From Sulfitobacter dubius (GTDB lineage Bacteria; Pseudomonadota; Alphaproteobacteria; Rhodobacterales; Rhodobacteraceae): a DNA stretch of 64,000 nt. Below the pieces are notes generated by a model. That model saw only the letters and a program-made list of their open reading frames with translations, did not search any database and was not told the DNA's origin. Where the stretch lies: contig NZ_FOPG01000003.1 of the NCBI RefSeq assembly GCF_900113435.1, forward strand, positions 186,001 to 250,000. Direction: 5' to 3'. A program made the position numbers and the translations under genes. Positions 24,578 through 33,145 of this stretch are shown here, piece by piece. How positions within the stretch are numbered: the first letter of the stretch is position 1; each line of letters begins with the position of its first letter.

Positions 24578-27070
24578 ATGAAAACGCAAGTCAAAGCATT
24601 GGTTGTCGGGGGCGGCGCGGTTGGCACGTCGATTGCCTATCATCTGGCGAAGGCGGGCTGGGATGATGTGATGCTCTTGGAGCGGGACGAGTTGACCTCG
24701 GGTTCGACTTGGCATGCGGCGGGGTTGCTGCCGTTGTTCAACATGTCTTTTGCGACGACGCATATTCATCAGTATTCGGTCGAGTTTTATAAGACCTTGG
24801 AGGCTGAGACGGGGTTGAACGCGGGTTTTGCCGTGGTGGGCAATTTGCGGATGGCCCAGACCGATGCGCGCATGGATGAGTATATGCTCTATGCCTCGAC
24901 CGCGGAGACCTGCGGTGTGCCGTATGAGTTCCTGACCCCGGATGAGATCAAGACGAAGTGGCCGTTGATTGAGACATCGGATTTGAAGGGGGCGCTTTAT
25001 CACCAGACCGACGGATATATTAACCCCGCCGATGTGACGATGGCGATGGCCAAAGGCGCGCGGCAGCGTGGGGTTTCGATTGAGCGCAAGTGGCAGGCGG
25101 ATGCGTTTGAGTGGAATGGCACCCACTGGGATGTGACCTGCACCAAGATGGTGGAGAAGGGCGGCAACCTTGTCGCCAGTGATGAGCAGATCGTCATTAC
25201 TGCTGAACATGTGGTGACCGCGAGCGGCAACCATGCGCAGCGCACGGCGCGGATGCTGGGGATCAAGATGCCTGCGATTCCCGTGGAACATCAGTTCATT
25301 GTCATGGACCGCGATCCGGCGCTGGTTGATTATCGGGCGGCTGGCAATGGCGAACATCCGGTGATCCGCGATGCCGATGCGCAGAGCTATGTGCGCGAGG
25401 AGCGGGGCGGCTGGATCCTTGGGGTCTATGAGAAAAATGCCCCGGCGCGGTTTGAATATGGGGTGCCGGACAGTTTCCGGGCCGATCTGTTCCAGCTCGA
25501 TCTGGAGCGGATCGAAGATCAATATATGGCGATGAACCACCGCATCCCCTCGGCTGAGGATTGCGGGTTGAAGGACGATTTCAACGGGCCGATTTGTTAT
25601 ACGCCCGATGGTAATCCGCTGGTCGGCCCCGCGCCGGGCTTGCGCAACATGTGGTTGGCGGAAGGGTTTTCTTTTGGGATCACGGCTGCGGGGGGCACGG
25701 GCTATTACCTCGCGCAGATGATGGTTGAGGGCGAGGCCGAGATCGACATGGCGAGCCTTGATCCGAAACGCTACGGCGATTGGATGACCACGGAATATGC
25801 CGCGCGGAAGAATGAGGAAGCCTACGATCACGTGTATATTCTGCACCATCCGGATGAGGAGCGTCCGGCCTGCCGGCCGCTGCGGACCTCTCCGGCATAT
25901 GATCGGCAGGCGGCGCGGGGAGCGCAATTTGGGCAGGTGAATGGCTGGGAGCGGCCGAATTATTTTGCGCCTGCGGGGTTTAGCGACCATGACAGCCGAT
26001 CCTTCCGACGCGGGGGCTGGTGGCAATATGCGGTGGAAGAGGCGAAAGCCATTCGCGAGGGGGTGGGGCTGATTGATGCCACGGCCTTTACTAAGCATCT
26101 GGTGCGCGGGCCGGGGGCGACGGCTTTCTTGGATTGGTTCACCTGCAACAAGCTGCCGTCGGTGGGGCGGATTAACCTGACCTATGCGCTGACGGGGGCA
26201 GGGACGACGCGGACGGAATATACCATCGTGCGGCTGGCGCAGGATGAATATTATCTGGTCTCTGCGGGGGGGTGGTCGGCTTATGACAGTGACTATCTGC
26301 GCAAGGCGATTGCCTACAAGATGTCCGAGGTGGGTTATGTCGAATGTCATGACGTGACCACGCAGTGGGGTGTATTTGCGATTGCGGGGCCGAAGTCGCG
26401 TGATGTGTTGCGGGATTTGGTGCGCGATGCGGAGCCGGAGACGGTGCTCAGCAACAAGCGGTTCCCCTGGCTGACCATGCGCAACATCGAGTTGGGGATG
26501 GTGCCGGTGCGGGCGATCCGGGTGGCCTATACCGGGGAGTTGGGCTGGGAGTTGCATCATCCGATCGAGATGCAGAACCATTTGTTTGATCAGTTGGAAA
26601 AGGCGGGCGCGCCGCATGGAATGAAGCTGGTCGGTGCGCGGGCGCAGAATTGGCTCAGGCAGGAAAAGAGCTACCGTGCTTTTGGCAATGAGTTGGGCCG
26701 CGATGCGACGCCGTTGGAGGCGGATTTGCCGCGTTTCGTGGACCTCAGCAAAGAGTTTCACGGGAAGCAGGCGATGGTCGATCACGGCATTCGCGTGACA
26801 TGCGTGACGGTTTTGATCGATGGGCCAGAGGATGCGGACCCGTGGGGGCGCGAGGTGCTTTACAATGGCGCGCGGCGTACCGGGCGGCTGACCTCGGGTG
26901 GCTATTCGGTCGCATTCGGCAAGAGCATCGGCATGGGCTATGTGCAAGTTGAAGACGCGGTGGTAGGCACGAAGCTGAAGGTAAAGATGCTTGATCAATT
27001 GTGGGAGGCCGAGGTGGTCGAAGACAGTCCCTATGATCCGAAGAACCAGCGCATCCGGGCGGATATTTGA
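24578..27070 (+). CDS. Dimethylglycine/sarcosine dehydrogenase-like FAD and tetrahydrofolate enzyme
   Basis: An 830-residue two-part enzyme. Residues 1-390 are a DAO-type FAD domain starting with VVGGGAVGTSIAYHLAKAG and TSGSTWHAAG, whose His is the usual covalent FAD site in this family. From about 430 the chain matches the GcvT-like folate-binding half (FSDHDSRSFRRGGWW, VGLIDATAFTKHLVRGPGA, VAYTGELGWELHHP) and its C-terminal barrel (GRLTSGGYSVAFGKSIGMGYV). It demethylates N-methyl-glycine compounds, passing the carbon to tetrahydrofolate. That fits use of glycine betaine or its breakdown products in a marine heterotroph. The ATG at 24578 begins the FAD motif. The exact substrate is not certain. 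Confidence 0.87.
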   Translation: MKTQVKALVVGGGAVGTSIAYHLAKAGWDDVMLLERDELTSGSTWHAAGLLPLFNMSFATTHIHQYSVEFYKTLEAETGLNAGFAVVGNLRMAQTDARMDEYMLYASTAETCGVPYEFLTPDEIKTKWPLIETSDLKGALYHQTDGYINPADVTMAMAKGARQRGVSIERKWQADAFEWNGTHWDVTCTKMVEKGGNLVASDEQIVITAEHVVTASGNHAQRTARMLGIKMPAIPVEHQFIVMDRDPALVDYRAAGNGEHPVIRDADAQSYVREERGGWILGVYEKNAPARFEYGVPDSFRADLFQLDLERIEDQYMAMNHRIPSAEDCGLKDDFNGPICYTPDGNPLVGPAPGLRNMWLAEGFSFGITAAGGTGYYLAQMMVEGEAEIDMASLDPKRYGDWMTTEYAARKNEEAYDHVYILHHPDEERPACRPLRTSPAYDRQAARGAQFGQVNGWERPNYFAPAGFSDHDSRSFRRGGWWQYAVEEAKAIREGVGLIDATAFTKHLVRGPGATAFLDWFTCNKLPSVGRINLTYALTGAGTTRTEYTIVRLAQDEYYLVSAGGWSAYDSDYLRKAIAYKMSEVGYVECHDVTTQWGVFAIAGPKSRDVLRDLVRDAEPETVLSNKRFPWLTMRNIELGMVPVRAIRVAYTGELGWELHHPIEMQNHLFDQLEKAGAPHGMKLVGARAQNWLRQEKSYRAFGNELGRDATPLEADLPRFVDLSKEFHGKQAMVDHGIRVTCVTVLIDGPEDADPWGREVLYNGARRTGRLTSGGYSVAFGKSIGMGYVQVEDAVVGTKLKVKMLDQLWEAEVVEDSPYDPKNQRIRADI

Positions 27071-27813
27071 TCCGCCGGGGGCTGCTTGCTTTCTTCTGTG
27101 TGCTGGCGCTGACGGCGGCGCTGTTGCGGGACAATCCGGTTGTCAGCGCGGCGCAGGGCTATGCCGCGGATGTGGCGACCAAGGCGGCGGCGTCCTATGT
27201 CACGCTGCGCACGTTGAATGCCTTTTTGTCCACCGCGCAAGAGATCGAGGTTGGGCTGTCCTTCATTGCTTCCGGGTCGGCGCGACCTTTGAAGGTGTTG
27301 GAACCGATTGACGACACGGTTGAGCGGATCGCGGGGTTGGTCTTTGGCGTGATGGTGGCTACGGGCGTGATCGCGGTGGCCTTGGGGCCGGTGAGTGCGA
27401 TTGGCCTGGGGTTGTTGGCGGCAGCGCTGGCAGTCTGGGCGCTGAGCAAGCGCGGTCACGCAGGGCTGCCACGGCGGCTGGCGTGGTATGGCGGGTTTCT
27501 GGGGCTTGCCTTGCCGCTGGCCTTGGTTGTGTCCGAGCCGCTGGCGGGGCAGCTTACCGAAGGGGTCTATCTGCGCAATATGGAGGTGATTGAGGAGATC
27601 ACCGCCCGTGTCGGAGGCAGTGAGGCTTTGGGTGAAGAAGAGCCGGGTCTGACCGAGTATCGGCAGCTTGCCAGCAACCTTTGGAGCCGGGCGGATGAGT
27701 TAATCGGCGCTTTGCTGGCGGTGTTGGGCGTGCATGTGTTTCGGATTTTCCTGTTGCCGCTCTTGCTGGTGGGCGGGCTTTTTGTCGTGGCACGTCATTA
27801 TGCGCGGGATTGA
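27067..27813 (+). CDS. Unrecognised integral membrane protein coupled to the dehydrogenase gene
   Basis: A 248-residue protein that starts with TTG overlapping the TGA of the preceding gene (TTGA). A signal or anchor helix at 3-18 (RRGLLAFFCVLALTAALL) is followed by an Ala-rich region. Hydrophobic segments lie at about 95-135 (IAGLVFGVMVATGVIAVALG and a following stretch), 140-160, and at the end (HVFRIFLLPLLLVGGLFVVA). I see no enzymatic motif. The overlap with the demethylase gene suggests co-translation. The frame has high GC third positions and is free of stops, supporting a real gene. Function unknown. Confidence 0.7.
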   Translation: MIRRGLLAFFCVLALTAALLRDNPVVSAAQGYAADVATKAAASYVTLRTLNAFLSTAQEIEVGLSFIASGSARPLKVLEPIDDTVERIAGLVFGVMVATGVIAVALGPVSAIGLGLLAAALAVWALSKRGHAGLPRRLAWYGGFLGLALPLALVVSEPLAGQLTEGVYLRNMEVIEEITARVGGSEALGEEEPGLTEYRQLASNLWSRADELIGALLAVLGVHVFRIFLLPLLLVGGLFVVARHYARD

Positions 27814-27854
27814 CGCGCAACAGTGGCGTTGCGCGCGGGGCTGCTGAGGCGCAG

Positions 27855-27904
27855 CGGTATTTAAGAAAGGATGAAAGGGGGAGGAGGTGCGCCCCCCCCC
27901 TTTG
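27855..27904 (+). repeat. Conserved intergenic motif followed by hairpin, copy 2
   Basis: The pattern CGGTATTT-N2-GAAA-GGATGAA recurs at 27855-27876, followed by a G-run and a C-run (27877-27900, nine consecutive C) then TTT. It starts 42 bases after the stop at 27813. An 8-base-pair hairpin CGCGCAAC/GTTGCGCG at 27814-27835 lies between. It probably marks the end of both convergent transcripts. Confidence 0.5.
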
Positions 27905-27908
27905 GCGT

Positions 27909-28697
27909 TTAGCGTGCGGCGCGGGTGGCGACCCAGTTTTGCCATTGCGCGCTGCTGCCGGAGAAGGCGTTGAGGTCTACGTCACCGCCAATGCCGGGCA
28001 CGATGCCAGTGGCGCTGTATTGCCAGAAGCGCCAAGTTTGGCCGGGGTAGGCCTCGGCGGGGGTGTTGGCAGTGGTGCGCAGCCAGAAGTCATAGCCGTT
28101 AAAGCCAGATAGGCCATTTTCGCGGTAGAATTTCGGGGTTGTATAGATGATCGGGCGCTGGCCGTAGTGACGCTCAACCACCGCGAGCCAGCGGCGCATT
28201 TGGTCGCGGACTTCGGATGCAGGCGGACGGATGTGGGCGCAGGTGGGGGAGAAGGGGTTCCATTCCATGTCGAGCACCGGGGGCAGCATGCCGGGGGTGC
28301 GCGGCACGTTGCGGATGAACCAGCGGGCCTGATCCTCGGGTGAGGTGCAGAAGTAATAGAAGTGGTAGGCGCCGCGCTTTACGGCGGCTTGGCCTGCGCC
28401 TTGCCAATGGGTATCGAAGTTGATGTCTTTGAGATCGCCGCCCTCGGTGGCTTTGATGAAGGCGAAGTTCACACCGTTCAGTCGGGCGGTGTTCCAGTCG
28501 ATGTTGTTCTGAAAACGGGCCACGTCGATCCCGTGGACGGGGAAGGATTGCGGATTGCGACGGTTGAAATCCACCGGGTCACTGTCGCTGAAACGCGCCG
28601 GGAAAAGCGTGCCGGGATCGGCGGGAGGCGGGCTGCCGGGGCGGCCGCAGGCGGCGAGGGCCAGAAGCGACAGGATCAAGGCACGGCGAAGCATCAT
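27909..28697 (-). CDS. GH25-family muramidase lipoprotein
   Basis: A 262-residue envelope lipoprotein. The signal MMLRRALILSLLALAAC carries a lipobox (LAAC) with Cys at residue 17. The glycoside hydrolase 25 domain shows VHGIDVARFQNNIDW near residue 54, FAFIKATEGGDLKD, AYHFYYFC, and the catalytic acidic pair in VLDMEWNPF. The C-terminal FWLRTTAN, WRFWQYSATGIVPGIGGDVDLNAF is typical of the family. It would cleave beta-1,4 bonds of peptidoglycan, most likely for cell-wall turnover rather than phage lysis, since no phage genes are near. It overlaps the following methyltransferase gene by 4 bases. Confidence 0.9.
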   Translation of the reverse strand: MMLRRALILSLLALAACGRPGSPPPADPGTLFPARFSDSDPVDFNRRNPQSFPVHGIDVARFQNNIDWNTARLNGVNFAFIKATEGGDLKDINFDTHWQGAGQAAVKRGAYHFYYFCTSPEDQARWFIRNVPRTPGMLPPVLDMEWNPFSPTCAHIRPPASEVRDQMRRWLAVVERHYGQRPIIYTTPKFYRENGLSGFNGYDFWLRTTANTPAEAYPGQTWRFWQYSATGIVPGIGGDVDLNAFSGSSAQWQNWVATRAAR

Positions 28698-29347
28698 GGG
28701 CTGGGGTTTCCTGCGATAAAGGCGAGATTGTTGGCGGGCATGGCCACCTCGTCGATGGGGCTGAGGCCAGCATCGCTGAGCCAGCGGGCCATGTCGAGGT
28801 TGTCTTTGTAGCCGATCAGAGGGTCGGCGGCGCGCAGTTCTGCGTCAAAGCGGGTGTCGCCGGGAGAGGTGGTTTGGCCGGCGCGTTTGAAGGGGCCGTA
28901 AAGGATCAGTATGCCGCCGGGGGCGAGGGCTGTGGCGGCTTCGGTGATCAGGCTCTGGGTGGCGGAGGTTGGGATGAGGTGCAGGAGGTTGGCCAGCATG
29001 ATCAGGTCGAAGGGGCCATATTCGCCCGCCCAGCCGGGCTGGGTCGCGTCGAGTGGCAGGGCCGGGGCGATATTGGGCAGGGCGGCCTCGGCCGCGTAGG
29101 CGTTGATGCTGGCGCGACGGGCGGTGTCGATGTCGCTGGGCAGCCATGTGAGGCCCGGCAGGCGTTTGGCGAAGCCCACAACATGTTGCCCGGTGCCACT
29201 GGCAATCTCTAGCGCGCGGCCTGTTGGTCGCGCGTGAACCGCCAGCAGATCGCTGAGCGCGTCGAGGTTGCGTGCGGCGGCGGGGGCAAAGAGCCGATCG
29301 CCGCCTGCATCCTCGGCGACGCTGGCATTGGGCGGCAGTCGGCTCAT
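28694..29347 (-). CDS. DUF938 SAM-dependent methyltransferase-like protein
   Basis: A 217-residue Rossmann-fold protein of the DUF938 family. The SAM-binding motif is ALEIASGTGQHVVGFAKRLPGLTWLPSD near 43-70; FDLIMLANLLHLIPTSAT and GGILILYGPFKRAGQTTS follow. Substrate unknown. The ATG at 29347 overlaps the stop of the aldo/keto reductase gene (ATGA); a longer upstream frame lies inside that gene and is rejected. It shares a minus-strand run with the GH25, aldo/keto reductase and GST genes. Confidence 0.85.
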   Translation of the reverse strand: MSRLPPNASVAEDAGGDRLFAPAAARNLDALSDLLAVHARPTGRALEIASGTGQHVVGFAKRLPGLTWLPSDIDTARRASINAYAAEAALPNIAPALPLDATQPGWAGEYGPFDLIMLANLLHLIPTSATQSLITEAATALAPGGILILYGPFKRAGQTTSPGDTRFDAELRAADPLIGYKDNLDMARWLSDAGLSPIDEVAMPANNLAFIAGNPSP

Positions 29348-30282
29348 GATTGCTCTTCCAGCCGGTCGGTGGCGGGTGGCGGCGTTGGCGAGAGGGCGGT
29401 GATGGCGGCGTAGGTTTGTGGCGTCATTTGATAGTTCAGCGCGGCCAGTGACGGTTCGAGCTGCGCCAGCGAACGGGCGGAGATGATCGGCGTCGGCCGC
29501 GTGGGGTGGGCTGCGGCCCATGCCACGGCGAGGGTTGCAGGATGGGTGCCCAGATCGCGGGCGAGAGCGGCTAGTCCGGCAGCGGCCCCGTGCATTGCTT
29601 CTTGACCGTAGCGGGCGGCATAGCGTTCATCTTCACTCAGGCGACCTGTGCCCCCGGTGGCGTATTTCCCGGTCAGCAAGCCGCCGCCCAGAGGGGAGTA
29701 GGGGGCGACAAGGATGTCTAGGTCATGGGCCATGGGCAGAATCTCGACCTCGGCTTGGCGTTTGACGAGGTTGTACATCGGTTGGATCACGGCGATCTCA
29801 AGGCCGAAGTCGGCGGCGATATGGGCTGCTTTGACGACCTGCCATGCAGCGAAGTTGGACAGGCCCACTTGGCGGATGTGTCCCAGATCCTTCAACTCGG
29901 CCAGCGCGGCGAAGCTTTCGGTCAGCGGTGTCTCGGGGTCGAAACGGTGCAGGTAGAGCACGTCGAGCGTATCAAGCTGCAACCGCTGGCGCGATGTCTC
30001 GGCAGAGGCGAGGATATTTGCCCGGCCCGCGCCGCCGTTAAAGGCGGCTTTGGTGGCTACAATCAGGCTGTCGCGGCGCTCCTTCACGAATTGGCCCAGC
30101 AGCGTTTCAGAGGCCCCATCGGTATAGACATGCGCCGTGTCAAAATGGGTGATCCCCGCCTCGACACAGGCGTCGAACATCGCACGGGAGGCTGTCGCAT
30201 CAGCGCGACCACCGAACTGCATGGTGCCGAAGGCGAGGCGGCTGGCGGGGGTGCCATCAAGGCTGGTGAGCATCTGTGTCAT
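29344..30282 (-). CDS. Aldo/keto reductase
   Basis: A 312-residue NAD(P)H-dependent TIM-barrel oxidoreductase. The catalytic tetrad is visible: Asp and Tyr in FDTAHVYTDG (about 48-57), Lys in IVATKAAFNG near 80, and His in VLYLHRFDP near 112. The cofactor end shows ISARSLAQLEPSLAAL. Substrate is unknown; such enzymes reduce aldehydes and ketones. It overlaps the methyltransferase gene by 4 bases. Confidence 0.9.
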   Translation of the reverse strand: MTQMLTSLDGTPASRLAFGTMQFGGRADATASRAMFDACVEAGITHFDTAHVYTDGASETLLGQFVKERRDSLIVATKAAFNGGAGRANILASAETSRQRLQLDTLDVLYLHRFDPETPLTESFAALAELKDLGHIRQVGLSNFAAWQVVKAAHIAADFGLEIAVIQPMYNLVKRQAEVEILPMAHDLDILVAPYSPLGGGLLTGKYATGGTGRLSEDERYAARYGQEAMHGAAAGLAALARDLGTHPATLAVAWAAAHPTRPTPIISARSLAQLEPSLAALNYQMTPQTYAAITALSPTPPPATDRLEEQS

Positions 30283-30347
30283 GCACGATTGGTGGCATGG
30301 GTGCCGCCCGCGCGCAATGGGTTTGGCGCGGGGCAGGCGGTGGGGCG

Positions 30348-30965
30348 CTAGGTGTCCTGCGGCTCGCCCTTTTCAAGGGCGCGTTGGTAGGCGGGGCGGT
30401 TTTGGATCATCTCGACGAAGCCCTTTAGCGCGGGGTAATCCGCAGCGCGGCCTTGGCGCATGGCGACTTCGGCGGGGAAGCTCAGCATGATGTCGGCTGC
30501 CGACAGCGTATCTTGTACGAAGTGGCCGCAGGTGCGCACGAGGCTGTTCATATAGCTGTAGTGGTTGTCCAGCTCGGAACTGATACGTGGATGTAAGGGC
30601 GCGGCGGCATCGCCAAGGCGCGAGACATAGAGGTTCAGCAGGATCGGCGTCATGGCAGAGCCTTCGGCGAAATGCATCAATTCCATATGGCGCAAGAAGG
30701 CGGGCGTATCGCGTTCGGGAATCATTTCGGGGGCGAAGCGGGTGCAGAGCAGATCGACGATGGCGGCGCTTTCGACAACCAACTGGCCGTCAATTTCGAT
30801 CATCGGGGATTTGCCCAGAGGGTGCACCAGTTTCAACTCGGGCGGGGCGAGGTTGGTCTTGGCATCCCGTTGGTAACGGATGATGTCATAGGGCTGATCC
30901 AACTCCTCCAGCAGCCAAAGGATGCGCTGTGAGCGAGAGCGGTTGAGGTGGTGCACGGTGATCAT
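30348..30965 (-). CDS. Glutathione S-transferase family protein
   Basis: A 205-residue GST. The thioredoxin-like N-terminal domain shows MITVHHLNRSRSQRILWLLEELDQPY and LVHPLGKSPMIEIDGQLVVESAAI, with the cis-Pro and Glu-Ser glutathione contacts (PMIEI, ESAA). The helical C-terminal domain contains FVQDTLSAADIMLSFPAEVA, the usual capping motif. It may conjugate or isomerise electrophiles; no partner gene points to the substrate. Confidence 0.88.
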   Translation of the reverse strand: MITVHHLNRSRSQRILWLLEELDQPYDIIRYQRDAKTNLAPPELKLVHPLGKSPMIEIDGQLVVESAAIVDLLCTRFAPEMIPERDTPAFLRHMELMHFAEGSAMTPILLNLYVSRLGDAAAPLHPRISSELDNHYSYMNSLVRTCGHFVQDTLSAADIMLSFPAEVAMRQGRAADYPALKGFVEMIQNRPAYQRALEKGEPQDT

Positions 30966-31025
30966 GGCAGGGCCTTTCGCGAAGTGGGAAGGGCGAGCCT
31001 AGCAACACCGACACGGGCCGCAATG

Positions 31026-31056
31026 AAAAAGGGGCGCGCGGTTGCCCGTGCGCCCC
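31026..31056 (-). terminator. Rho-independent terminator of the purine operon
   Basis: Read on the minus strand, GGGGCGC (31056-31050) pairs with GCGCCCC (31037-31031), followed at once by TTTTT (31030-31026). It sits 24 bases beyond the stop of the BMP binding-protein gene and is a textbook intrinsic terminator. Confidence 0.85.
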
Positions 31057-31079
31057 TGTCGTCTATCAGCCCGTTCGGC

Positions 31080-32153
31080 TTATTGCGGGATCGTGCCTTC
31101 GATGCCTTCGACATAGAAGTTCATGCCCGCCAGCGTGCCGTCATCGGCGGTCTCGCCTTCGGCCAGCCACGCGGAACCGTCCTGCTTGTTGATCGGCCCG
31201 GTGAAGGGGTGGTAGTCGCCAGACGCGATCTTGTCTTTCAGTTCCAGCGCTTCGGCTTTCACGTCCGCAGGCACAGCGTCAGAGATCTCGCCGATGCCGA
31301 CCATGCCCGGCCCAATACCGTCCCATGTGTCTTTGGATTCCCATGTGCCATCCATGACCGCTTTGACGCGGTCGATGTAGTAGGGCGCCCAGTCGTCGAT
31401 GATGGAGGAAACGCGCGGCTTGGGGCCGTATTGCGCCATGTCGGAGGCTTGACCGAAGGTGATCACATTGCCCGCTTCCTGTGCCGCCGCTTGGGGCGCG
31501 GTGGAATCGGTGTGTTGCAGGACCACGTCGGCGCCCTGTTCGATCAGTACCTTGGCGGCGTCGGCTTCTTTGGCCGGGTCAAACCATGTGTAGGCCCAGA
31601 CGATCTTGAACTGAACGTCGGGGTTTACTTTCTTGGCGTGGATATAGGCGGAGTTGATGCCGCGGATCACTTCCGGGATCGGGAAAGAGCCGATGTAGCC
31701 GATGATGTTGCTCTCGGTCATGGAGCCCGCGATGTGGCCTTGAATGGCGCGGCCTTCGTAGAAACGCGCGGAATAGGTCGAGACGTTGTCGGCGCGTTTA
31801 TAGCCGGTGGCGTGCTCAAACTTCACATCGGGGAATTTCTTGGCGACGTTGATGGTGGGGTCCATGTAGCCAAAGGAGGTGGTGAAGATCAGGTCAGCAC
31901 CGTCGAGCGCCATCTGCGTCATCACACGCTCGGAATCGGGGCCTTCGGCAACGCTTTCGACGAAAACGGTCTCGACCTTGTCGCCGAACTCTTCTTCGAC
32001 GGCCAAGCGGCCTTGGTTGTGCTCATAGGTCCAGCCGCCGTCGCCCACGGGGCCGACAAAGACAAAGCCGACCTTGGTCTTGTCTTGGGCAACAGCGCCC
32101 GAAGCAAGGCCGAGCGCAAGTGCCGCGCTGGTCATAAGGGTTGATAGTTTCAT
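31080..32153 (-). CDS. BMP-family ABC transporter substrate-binding protein (nucleoside/purine)
   Basis: A 357-residue periplasmic binding protein of the Bmp/PnrA family, with signal MKLSTLMTSAALALGLASGAVAQ and no lipobox. Family motifs: KVGFVFVGPVGDGGWTYEHNQG near 25-46, LIFTTSFGYMDPTINVAKKFPDVKFEHATGY, and GADVVLQHTDSTAPQAAAQEAG. Relatives bind nucleosides or nucleobases. It is the last of seven genes that start with xanthine dehydrogenase, which argues for a purine base or nucleoside as cargo. The ATG at 32153 was chosen as the start of the signal peptide. Confidence 0.9.
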   Translation of the reverse strand: MKLSTLMTSAALALGLASGAVAQDKTKVGFVFVGPVGDGGWTYEHNQGRLAVEEEFGDKVETVFVESVAEGPDSERVMTQMALDGADLIFTTSFGYMDPTINVAKKFPDVKFEHATGYKRADNVSTYSARFYEGRAIQGHIAGSMTESNIIGYIGSFPIPEVIRGINSAYIHAKKVNPDVQFKIVWAYTWFDPAKEADAAKVLIEQGADVVLQHTDSTAPQAAAQEAGNVITFGQASDMAQYGPKPRVSSIIDDWAPYYIDRVKAVMDGTWESKDTWDGIGPGMVGIGEISDAVPADVKAEALELKDKIASGDYHPFTGPINKQDGSAWLAEGETADDGTLAGMNFYVEGIEGTIPQ

Positions 32154-32224
32154 GAGGTTTCCCCTGTTTACGTGCCCCTTGCCGGGGCTTGATGTGCGGC
32201 GCAGGGCCGCGTGACATGTTGCCC

Positions 32225-33145
32225 CTAGTTCGAGGCGTGGAAGGTTCGGCCCAGTGAGGCCGGCGCGGCGCTTTTGTCCGCCGACAGCACCACCAGAACG
32301 ATGATGGTGATGATATACGGTGACATTGCCAGATACTCTACCGGAATGGCAACGCCCGCGCCTTGCAAGTTCAATTGCAACTGGGTGATGCCGCCGAAAA
32401 GATAGGCACCCAAAAGCGCCCGCCATGGCTTCCATGAGGCAAAGACGACGAGGGCAAGGGCGATCCAGCCGATCCCGGCGGTCATGCCTTCGGTCCATTG
32501 CGGCACGCGGATCAGGCTGATGTAGGCCCCGCCGAGGCCTGCGCAGGCACCGCCAAAGAGAATCGCGGCGGTGCGGATGCGTTTGACCTTGTAGCCGAGC
32601 GCATGGGCCGCGTCGTGGCTTTCGCCGACGGCGCGCAGGATCAGCCCGGCGCGGGTGAATTTCAGGACGGCCCAGACCCCGGCGACCAGCGCGATGCCGA
32701 GGTAGAGGATGATGTCATGGGTAAAGAGGATTGGCCCGATGACGGGAATGTCGGCCAAGGGGCCAAAGTCGATATCGCCAAGCCGGGGCGGTTTGATCCC
32801 TACGTAGCTTTGGCCGATCAACGCCGAGAGGCCGAGGCCAAAGAGGGTGAGTGATAGGCCAGAGGCGACCTGATTGGCGAGCGCCACCTGCGTTAGGAAG
32901 GCGAAGAGCAGGCTGAGAACAGCACCACCAACAGCGGCGGCGGCGAAACCCAAGAGCGGCGATCCGGTCTCGACCGCCGTGGCAAAGCCGCAGATTGCGC
33001 CGGTGATCATCATCCCCTCGACGCCGAGGTTCAGCACGCCGGATTTCTCGACCACCAATTCGCCGATGGCGGCGAAGATCAGCGGCGTCGCGGCAACGAG
33101 GAAACCTGCGACGAACAAAAGCGGGTTGATTGCGGAAAGGTCCAT
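32225..33145 (-). CDS. Nucleoside/purine ABC transporter permease, second subunit
   Basis: A 306-residue BPD_transp_2-type permease with about eight to ten helices. Diagnostic stretches are VLNLGVEGMMITGAICGF near residue 37 and LGYKVKRIRTAAILFGGACAGLGGAYI near 203-228, typical of the BMP-linked (NupQ/YufQ-like) permeases. Its ATG shares one base with the stop of the preceding permease gene (TGATG), so they are coupled. It is followed after 71 bases by the binding-protein gene. Confidence 0.9.
   Translation of the reverse strand: MDLSAINPLLFVAGFLVAATPLIFAAIGELVVEKSGVLNLGVEGMMITGAICGFATAVETGSPLLGFAAAAVGGAVLSLLFAFLTQVALANQVASGLSLTLFGLGLSALIGQSYVGIKPPRLGDIDFGPLADIPVIGPILFTHDIILYLGIALVAGVWAVLKFTRAGLILRAVGESHDAAHALGYKVKRIRTAAILFGGACAGLGGAYISLIRVPQWTEGMTAGIGWIALALVVFASWKPWRALLGAYLFGGITQLQLNLQGAGVAIPVEYLAMSPYIITIIVLVVLSADKSAAPASLGRTFHASN

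Noticed and set aside
24557..26998. An 813-codon open frame antisense to the dimethylglycine dehydrogenase-like gene
   Set aside because: It is a by-product of high GC third positions in the sense gene. It has no family motifs, and the sense strand has clear FAD and GcvT signatures.
27909..28697. GH25 lysozyme as a sign of a prophage
   Set aside because: The protein is a lipoprotein and no holin, tail, capsid or integrase genes are nearby.
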